Positions 16,738 through 20,954 of a stretch of 20,954 nt of DNA are shown here, piece after piece. The stretch lies in contig QKDF01000198.1 of the NCBI GenBank assembly GCA_003245395.1, forward strand, positions 1-20,954, written 5' to 3'. Each line of letters opens with the position of its first letter. Positions within the stretch are counted from its first letter, which is position 1. The translations under genes were made by a program, and so were the position numbers. This DNA is from Clostridia bacterium. Lineage in GTDB: Bacteria; Bacillota; Clostridia; Oscillospirales; Oscillospiraceae. The notes under the pieces are model-generated. The model had not been told where the DNA came from. It worked only from the letters and a program-made list of their open reading frames with translations, and ran no database searches.

Positions 16738-17787
16738 TTATTGACTCCTCCCGACAGATTGCCGCACGATCTCCTCGCACAGCTCGCCATAGGACAATCC
16801 CACGGCCGCCGCCTCTTTGGGCAGCAGGCTGGCGGGGGTCAGGCCGGGCAGAGAATTGATCTCCAGGCACCAGCTTTTCCCGTCCTGATCCAGCACGAAG
16901 TCCGTCCGGGAATAGACGGACAGACCCAGCAGATTGTGCAGCTTCAGCGCGGCCTCGCCCATCTCCTCCTGCTCGGCAGGGGTGACGTGCGCAGGGCAGA
17001 TCTCCTCCGCGCCGCCGGACTGATACTTGGAGGCATAGTCAAAATACGCCGCCTTGGGAATGACCTCCACCGCGGGCAGCCACCGATCCCCCAGCACGCC
17101 CACGAACAGATCCCGTCCATGGATGCGCTGCTCCACGATAATCTCGCTGCCGTAGCGCAGCACGTCGGTCAGCGCCGCTTTCAATTCTTCCCGGCTTTCG
17201 GGCAGATAAACCCCCAGGGACGACCCGCCGTCCGGCGTCTTCACCACGCAGGGCATCTCCAGCTCCGCACTCAGGCGATCCACGTCCTCCGGGCCGTATG
17301 TAAATTGCTGCCATTTGGGCGTGCGGATGCCTGCGGAATCCATCATCCGCTTGGTGACCACCTTATCCATGGCCATGGCGGAGGACAGATGGCCCGAGCC
17401 CGTATACGGCACGCCCAGCAGATCCAGCGCCGCCTGGATGCGGCCATCCTCGCCGCTCTCCCCGTGCAGACCCACAAACACCAAATCCGACAGAGCGCAG
17501 ACCTCCAGCACATGCTGCCCCAGCAGGCTGGGGCCCTGGTCGCGCCGCCCGCCGCGCACCGCCGCCAGATCCGGCGCCTGATCCGTAATTTTCACGTCCC
17601 GGCACAGGCCGTCCGGCGCGTCGAACAGCGCCTCCAGCTCTCCGTCATAGTCCTCCAGCCCCAGAAACAGATCCACCAGAATCGCCCGATGTCCCCGCTG
17701 TCGCAGGGCGCGGCACACAGCGGTTCCCGTTACCAGCGAGACCTCCCGCTCCGTGGACAGCCCGCCGGCCAGCACAACAATTTTCAC
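16738..17787 (-). CDS. ddl: D-alanine-D-alanine ligase
   Basis: Ddl joins two D-alanines with ATP to supply MurF. The 349 residues show the ATP-grasp fold: GGLSTEREVS (8-17), HGESGEDG (108-115), the glycine-rich ATP loop TPDGGSSLGV (184-193) and the Mg-binding EINSLPGLTPAS (309-320). The omega-loop FDYASKY (249-255) has the tyrosine typical of D-Ala-D-Ala ligases and not the VanA-type D-lactate pattern. I chose a GTG start because the protein then begins exactly at KIVVLAGG, with AAGGAG and GAGAGGG ahead. A TTG 90 bases upstream would add 30 Arg/Gly-rich residues unlike the family. The segment at residues 60-95 is longer than in E. coli DdlB. It is the first gene of the eight-gene minus-strand run. 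Confidence 0.96.
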   Translation of the reverse strand: MKIVVLAGGLSTEREVSLVTGTAVCRALRQRGHRAILVDLFLGLEDYDGELEALFDAPDGLCRDVKITDQAPDLAAVRGGRRDQGPSLLGQHVLEVCALSDLVFVGLHGESGEDGRIQAALDLLGVPYTGSGHLSSAMAMDKVVTKRMMDSAGIRTPKWQQFTYGPEDVDRLSAELEMPCVVKTPDGGSSLGVYLPESREELKAALTDVLRYGSEIIVEQRIHGRDLFVGVLGDRWLPAVEVIPKAAYFDYASKYQSGGAEEICPAHVTPAEQEEMGEAALKLHNLLGLSVYSRTDFVLDQDGKSWCLEINSLPGLTPASLLPKEAAAVGLSYGELCEEIVRQSVGRSQ

Positions 17788-17999
17788 GGATTCCCTCTCT
17801 CCTTCCGGCCGCCCTCCGGCAGCCCTATACACCGCAGACGCCCGGCGGCGTCCGGCCCCGTTTCCGTCTGGCTTCAATCTTTGCTATAATTTTGGCTTTA
17901 GGTTATATTTTCGCATTTATAGGACAAATAAATTGATAATCACGCCTACACCCGGATTTTGCCGTAATTATCATATTCATCCTTATTTCAATTCGTATC
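17788..17999 (-). other. ddl operon leader: AT-rich island and two GC-rich hairpins
   Basis: On the minus strand this would be the untranslated leader if the promoter upstream is right. The distal part (about 17880-17999) is strikingly AT-rich for this chromosome. The part next to ddl is GC-rich and can form GACGCC-CGGC-GGCGTC (17837-17852) and a seven-pair stem with one G-T wobble (17807-17824) just before the ribosome binding site. No T-run follows either stem, so simple attenuation is not shown. I recognise no known riboswitch or T-box. No gene is seen. Confidence 0.4.
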
Positions 18000-18028
18000 A
18001 GTTTAGCACAATTTACCGTGGAATACAA
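18000..18028 (-). promoter_or_regulatory. Candidate promoter of the ddl operon
   Basis: On the minus strand TTGTAT (-35) and TAAACT (-10) are separated by 17 bases within the AT-rich gap. The predicted start near 17993 would give a leader of about 205 bases before the ddl GTG. Other TATAAA- and TATAAC-like boxes nearer ddl lack a paired -35. This is the best of several options and not certain. Confidence 0.4.
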
Positions 18029-18039
18029 CTAGAAAAGGC

Positions 18040-18073
18040 ACGCGCCGCAAAATCTGAACATTTTGCGGCGCGT
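18040..18073 (-). terminator. Terminator of the SLH protein gene
   Basis: A perfect 14-pair stem (18040-18053 with 18060-18073) carries a six-base loop. On the minus strand it is followed, after GCC, by TTTTC. It lies 30 bases after the SLH gene stop and just before the candidate ddl promoter, so it isolates the two transcripts. Confidence 0.8.
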
Positions 18074-18102
18074 CCAAAGCAGATTGACTTTTGAAACCCC
18101 GG

Positions 18103-19095
18103 TCAGGACATCCAGCTGAACAGGCCCGTCTTCTGCTCGCCTTCCAGCAGCTGTCCGGCTGCCGCCAGCATCTGCGCCGCGTCGGCCCGGGACACAGGCT
18201 GCGCCAGCGTGGAGCTGCCGAAGCTGCCCGCGGCCATGACGTTCACGGACTCCAGATTGCCCACGGCCTGAGCCGCCCATGAGGGCACGGCGTCACGGTC
18301 TGCATACCAGGTATCCAGATCCACGTCGCCCACCTCCAGCACGCGGTTGAGGATCGCCGCCGCTTCGTTGTAGGTCACGGGCGCGCTGGCGGCAAAGGCC
18401 ACGCCGTCGGCGGTGTTCATACCCTGGACAATGCCCTGGCTCAGACCCGCGGAAGCATAGGCCTTGGCCCAGGTGGGAATGGCGGCGTCATCGGAAAAGC
18501 CGGTCATGGTGACGCTGTCGGCGGGAATGCTGGCCAATTCCATGGTCATGGCCACGAACTCCCCGCGGGAGACGGTGCGGTCAGGCTCAAAATAGTAATT
18601 GCCGCCCAGGCATGCCCCGGTGAACACGCCCTTTTCCGCCAAATACTGAGCCGCTGCCGCGGCATTGCAGTTTTGCGTGTCCTGATACGTCACGCCCGAC
18701 TTGGTCTTGTCCACGTTTACCGTTACGGTGGCGGGGGAAGAGACATTGCCGCTTGCGTCCGTGGCGGTATAGGTGAAGGTATCCTTGCCGGTCTTACCCT
18801 CCGTGGGGGTGTACGTGAAGGTGGCCCCATCCACGGTGACCGTGCCGCGCTTGGGCTGGGTCACAACGGCGTAGGTCACCGCGTCCTGCTCACTGTCCGT
18901 GGAGAGGAACTGGGCGCGGTAAGGGATGTTGCGGTAGGTGCGCAGGGTGATTTCCTTTGCGATGGGGGTGCCCTCCGCCGGAGCGGCTGCCGCCTCCGTT
19001 TTCTTGCCGAACAAAGCCGCCGACGGAACGGTCAGCACCATCAGTGCCGCCAAAACCAACGCGCCGACGCGGAGATGAGAACTGTGCTTTTTCAA
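18103..19095 (-). CDS. Exported Ig-like / triple-SLH cell-wall-associated protein
   Basis: This is a 330-residue secreted protein. A basic start (KKHSSHLR) and hydrophobic stretch (10-28), with an alanine-rich region to about 38, form a signal peptide. Residues 48-130 look like a bacterial Ig/cadherin-like beta domain (FTYTPTEGKTGKDTFTYTATD). Three S-layer homology modules follow at about 136-190, 199-256 and 263-317, each ending in a helix with a Val/Thr-x-Arg/Asn motif (VSRGEF, VTYNEA, VSRADA). SLH triplets usually bind pyruvylated secondary cell-wall polymer, so the protein is expected on the cell surface with the SLH part at its C-terminus. The start is TTG, with AGGAGG nine bases ahead; MKKHSS is the natural signal-peptide start. 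No promoter could be read clearly. With only 330 residues it is small for an S-layer protein, and an enzymatic domain is absent. Confidence 0.87.
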   Translation of the reverse strand: MKKHSSHLRVGALVLAALMVLTVPSAALFGKKTEAAAAPAEGTPIAKEITLRTYRNIPYRAQFLSTDSEQDAVTYAVVTQPKRGTVTVDGATFTYTPTEGKTGKDTFTYTATDASGNVSSPATVTVNVDKTKSGVTYQDTQNCNAAAAAQYLAEKGVFTGACLGGNYYFEPDRTVSRGEFVAMTMELASIPADSVTMTGFSDDAAIPTWAKAYASAGLSQGIVQGMNTADGVAFAASAPVTYNEAAAILNRVLEVGDVDLDTWYADRDAVPSWAAQAVGNLESVNVMAAGSFGSSTLAQPVSRADAAQMLAAAGQLLEGEQKTGLFSWMS

Positions 19096-19221
19096 GGCTA
19101 ACGACCTCCTGTTATATAGTAGTGTGCGGAGGTAGTGTTTGCCGTGAAAACCGGATTATGCAAATCAGGACGGATTTTGCACCCAATTGGGCGTATTTTT
19201 ACATCGACTGCGCGGACGCGC

Positions 19222-19256
19222 AAAAAAAGCGCCGCCGTTTTCACGGCGGCGGCTTT
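19222..19256 (-). terminator. Terminator after rodA
   Basis: An eight-pair GC stem (CGCCGCCG/CGGCGGCG) with a TTTTCA-type loop is extended by AAAG/CTTT past a one-base bulge. On the minus strand seven T residues follow, a classic factor-independent terminator. It lies 32 bases after the rodA stop. A second dyad, TGCGCG-GA-CGCGCA, lies just beyond it (19209-19222). The remaining bases to the SLH gene (19096-19208) hold no gene or clear promoter. Confidence 0.85.
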
Positions 19257-19288
19257 GCTGTAAACTGCGGTGCAGCGGCTCGAAAAAC

Positions 19289-20434
19289 TCAGTTTCTCCA
19301 ATTCATCAACGACCGCTTTTTGACGCCCGAAACGATGCCCATGGCGGCGAACAGCGTCACGATGGACGACCCGCCGTAGCTGAAAAACGGCAGGGTCAGA
19401 CCGATGACGGGCAGGACGAACAGGCACATACCGATGTTTTCAATCGTCTGGAACATCAGCATCCCGGCCATGCCCACGCACAGATACCGGGCGTAGGCGG
19501 ACTGGCCCTGCCGGGCCACCCACAGGCAGCGGAAGATGATGGCCGTGAGGATCAGGATGATGCAGATGCAGCCGATGAAGCCCAGTTCCTCCCCCGCCAC
19601 GGCGAAAATGTAGTCCGTCTGCCGCTCGGGCAGGGAGCCCACCCCCGCCTGGGTCTGCGTGCCGTTGAACAGCCCCTGTCCGAACAGCCGGCCGGAGCCA
19701 AGGGCCAGCAGGCTGCGGGTCTGCTGCCACCCCGCCCCCAGGGGGTCATAGCTGTGGTTGAAGATAACGTGGAACCGGTTGACCATGTAGGTCGGGATTT
19801 TCCCAAGGAAATAAAGCCCCGTCACGCCGGCGGCGGCGCCGCCCAGGCCGATGATAAACCACCGCACCGCCACGTTCGCCGCCAGAGCCATGGCCGCGAA
19901 CACGAACACATATACCAGCGCGCTGCCCATGTCGCCGGAGACGACGTAGATCAGCCCCACCATAAATAAAAGGTGCGCCGTGGGCTGGATCACGGAGCCG
20001 AAGCTCTTCAACTCCCGGCGCTGTTCCTGGATCACCTCCAGCTGCTTGGCCAGCAGCAGGATGAACGTGATCTTCACCACCTCGGCGGGCTGGATAGACG
20101 TGGGCATCCAGGAGAACTGAATCCAGGCGCGGTTGCCGTTGCGCACCTTGCCGAAGGGGACCAGCATCAGGATAAAGCCCACGTTGAAGATCAACAGCAG
20201 CTTCCAGTGCTTGACCAGCAGCTCCACGTCCACCATGGACAGCAGAATATATGCCACAATTCCAATCGCCATGGCCACGCCCTGCACCAGCACGTAGCGG
20301 TACGTATCCATATATCGGGTGGCGCTGGCGATAAGCACCATGCCGAACAGCGTGGCGCCGCAGCAAAGACCCAGCAGCACCAAATCAGCCTGCTGGAAAA
20401 AGTCGGAGAGAGTCTCCCGAAGGCGGTTGAACAT
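19289..20434 (-). CDS. rodA: SEDS peptidoglycan polymerase, RodA/FtsW family
   Basis: This is a polytopic membrane glycosyltransferase that polymerises lipid II into glycan strands with a partner class B penicillin-binding protein. The 381 residues hold about ten hydrophobic segments. Family motifs are NRAWIQF (101-107) with QPAE (115-118), the catalytic-loop LPERQTDYIFA (268-278) with Asp274 in the essential aspartate position, and the C-terminal LPFFSYGGSS (348-357). Length and overall pattern fit RodA, but FtsW or SpoVE cannot be excluded because no pbp2, mreC/D or mur cluster lies beside it. The ATG has GGGAG seven bases upstream, and a near-consensus promoter lies before it. The gene ends at a strong terminator, so it is a one-gene transcript divergent from tsaE. 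Confidence 0.9.
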   Translation of the reverse strand: MFNRLRETLSDFFQQADLVLLGLCCGATLFGMVLIASATRYMDTYRYVLVQGVAMAIGIVAYILLSMVDVELLVKHWKLLLIFNVGFILMLVPFGKVRNGNRAWIQFSWMPTSIQPAEVVKITFILLLAKQLEVIQEQRRELKSFGSVIQPTAHLLFMVGLIYVVSGDMGSALVYVFVFAAMALAANVAVRWFIIGLGGAAAGVTGLYFLGKIPTYMVNRFHVIFNHSYDPLGAGWQQTRSLLALGSGRLFGQGLFNGTQTQAGVGSLPERQTDYIFAVAGEELGFIGCICIILILTAIIFRCLWVARQGQSAYARYLCVGMAGMLMFQTIENIGMCLFVLPVIGLTLPFFSYGGSSIVTLFAAMGIVSGVKKRSLMNWRN

Positions 20435-20473
20435 GGTAATCTCCCATCAAAAACTGCAAATTTCCAATGAAAT

Positions 20474-20502
20474 AGTATAACACAGTTGAATTTCCCTGTA
20501 AA
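20474..20502 (-). promoter_or_regulatory. rodA promoter
   Basis: On the minus strand TTTACA and TATACT are 17 bases apart, with TGTG one base ahead of the -10 in TRTGn style. The start would be near 20467, leaving about 33 bases of leader before the rodA ATG. This is a near-consensus sigma-A-type site. Confidence 0.75.
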
Positions 20503-20517
20503 CTGCGTAAATTTGTT

Positions 20518-20546
20518 TTTACAGGAGGGAAATCCTGTGATATACT
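20518..20546 (+). promoter_or_regulatory. tsaE promoter
   Basis: On the plus strand TTTACA and TATACT are 17 bases apart, the same hexamers and spacing as the divergent rodA promoter. A six-base ACAGGA/TCCTGT dyad occupies the spacer. Transcription would start near 20553, giving a leader of about 24 bases that contains the AACGGAGGT ribosome binding site. Confidence 0.75.
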
Positions 20547-20576
20547 ATTTCCGTTTGAAAAAACGGAGGTGGCACG

Positions 20577-20954
20577 ATGGAAATTCTCTCCCGCAGCGAG
20601 GCGGAGACGGAGGCCGCGGGCGAGGCTCTGGCCAAAACCCTCTCTCCCGGGACTGTCCTGGCCTTTCGGGGCGATCTGGGCATGGGCAAGACGGCCTTCA
20701 CCCGGGGACTGGCCCGAGGACTGGGCTGCACGGAGCGGGTCACCAGCCCCACCTTCACCATCGTCAACGAGTATCCGGGGCGCATCCCCCTGTTCCACTT
20801 TGACATGTACCGTCTGCCGGACGAGGACGCTTTGTGGGATATCGGCTGGGACGACTACCTCGCCCGGGGCGGCGTGTGCGTCGTGGAGTGGAGCGAGCGG
20901 GTCGCCGGCGCCCTTCCGCCGGACACGCTTACCGTCACCCTCGCCCGGCACCCG
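20577..20954 (+). CDS. tsaE: tRNA t6A synthesis ATPase TsaE, 3' end beyond window
   Basis: TsaE is the small P-loop ATPase that works with TsaB and TsaD to transfer threonylcarbamoyl from TC-AMP to A37 of ANN-decoding tRNAs. The visible 126 residues cover most of the family length (about 150). Walker [10 protein letters not shown] is at 32-40, where the usual form is [15 protein letters not shown] (57-66), HFDMYRL (74-80) and VVEWSER (102-108) are all characteristic. The ATG has ACGGAGGTG just upstream and a strong promoter before that. The frame is open to the last base of the window, so the gene is cut and not broken. Partners tsaB, rimI and tsaD commonly follow; they would lie outside. It complements the TsaC domain encoded at 9341-11014. 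Confidence 0.93.
   Translation, partial: MEILSRSEAETEAAGEALAKTLSPGTVLAFRGDLGMGKTAFTRGLARGLGCTERVTSPTFTIVNEYPGRIPLFHFDMYRLPDEDALWDIGWDDYLARGGVCVVEWSERVAGALPPDTLTVTLARHP

Larger units (their letters stand above)
20469..20551. repeat. Mirrored promoter elements between rodA and tsaE
   Basis: Two 34-base elements face away from each other, 20469-20502 (minus) and 20518-20551 (plus), separated by 15 bases. Aligned in their own direction they agree at 24 of 34 positions: both begin TTTACAGG and end with CTGTG, one variable base, then TATACTATTTC. Each holds ACAG and CTGT arms spaced by exactly ten bases between the -35 and -10. This could be a shared operator pair, or two strong promoters of one consensus with a TGTG extension before the -10. 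Confidence 0.6.

Noticed and set aside
16738..17787. Vancomycin-type D-Ala-D-Lac ligase
   Set aside because: The omega-loop FDYASKY matches ordinary D-Ala-D-Ala ligases, and no vanH, vanX or vanRS genes are nearby.
17788..17877. A 30-residue N-terminal extension of Ddl from a TTG
   Set aside because: The extra residues are Arg/Gly-rich and outside the family. The GTG at 17787 has a good ribosome binding site and begins exactly where Ddl proteins begin.
17862..17890. TATAAT on the plus strand near 17885-17890
   Set aside because: The -35 position is a poor TTCCGT, and a plus-strand transcript would run only into the opposing SLH gene and its terminator. The box is best explained by the AT-rich region.
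19096..19221. Promoter for the SLH gene at TATATA/TATAAC near 19105-19118
   Set aside because: A transcript from this box would start inside the ribosome binding site, and no -35 box sits at 16-18 bases. No other pair in the gap was convincing.
1..20954. CRISPR arrays, insertion sequences, attachment sites, tRNA or rRNA genes
   Set aside because: I saw no regularly spaced direct repeats, transposase or integrase motifs, or RNA gene signatures in any part of the window.

Overview
The window is 20,954 bases of GC-rich, densely packed bacterial chromosome. All recognisable genes are core housekeeping genes. I see no phage, plasmid, insertion-sequence, CRISPR, rRNA or tRNA signature. Protein resemblance, GC-rich codon use, strong AGGAGG-type ribosome binding sites, frequent TTG/GTG starts, sigma-A-type promoters with TGn-extended -10 boxes, and an S-layer-homology protein together suggest a GC-rich low-outer-membrane Clostridia, most likely the Oscillospiraceae/Ruminococcaceae (Flavonifractor/Oscillibacter-like). 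This placement is an inference from the sequence, not the result of a search.

Layout. (1) 48-4462, minus strand: the chromosome-organising ATPase smc behind its own promoter, preceded by a ClpP-fold protease of the TepA type. (2) 4585-7876, plus strand: the complete proline pathway proB-proA-proC plus a small zinc-ribbon protein. The proB/proA and proC/zinc-ribbon junctions are tight; proA and proC are separated by 126 bases. The run ends at a strong inverted-repeat terminator. (3) 7945-17787, minus strand: eight closely spaced genes transcribed in the order ddl - murF - ABC-F ATPase - YdcF-like membrane protein - flavodoxin - prfA - tsaC/coaE fusion - M18 aminopeptidase. Gaps run from overlaps to 45 bases, so this is probably one operon joining late peptidoglycan precursor synthesis to translation factors. 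An AT-rich, promoter-like leader of about 200 bases precedes ddl. (4) 18103-19095, minus: an exported Ig-like/triple-SLH cell-wall-associated protein. (5) 19289-20434, minus: a RodA/FtsW-family peptidoglycan polymerase, diverging from (6) tsaE, plus, cut by the window end at 20954.

Two themes recur. Cell-wall building is represented by Ddl, MurF, RodA/FtsW, the YdcF-like protein and the SLH protein. Translation fidelity and tRNA modification are represented by RF1, an ABC-F factor, TsaC and TsaE; the last two belong to the t6A37 pathway.

The most unusual items are: an end-to-end fusion of threonylcarbamoyl-AMP synthase with a diverged dephospho-CoA kinase; a pair of mirror-image promoters sharing 24 of 34 positions between rodA and tsaE, each with an ACAG-N10-CTGT dyad; and a small zinc-ribbon protein apparently coupled to proC. 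I do not see a wholly new defence or mobile system here.
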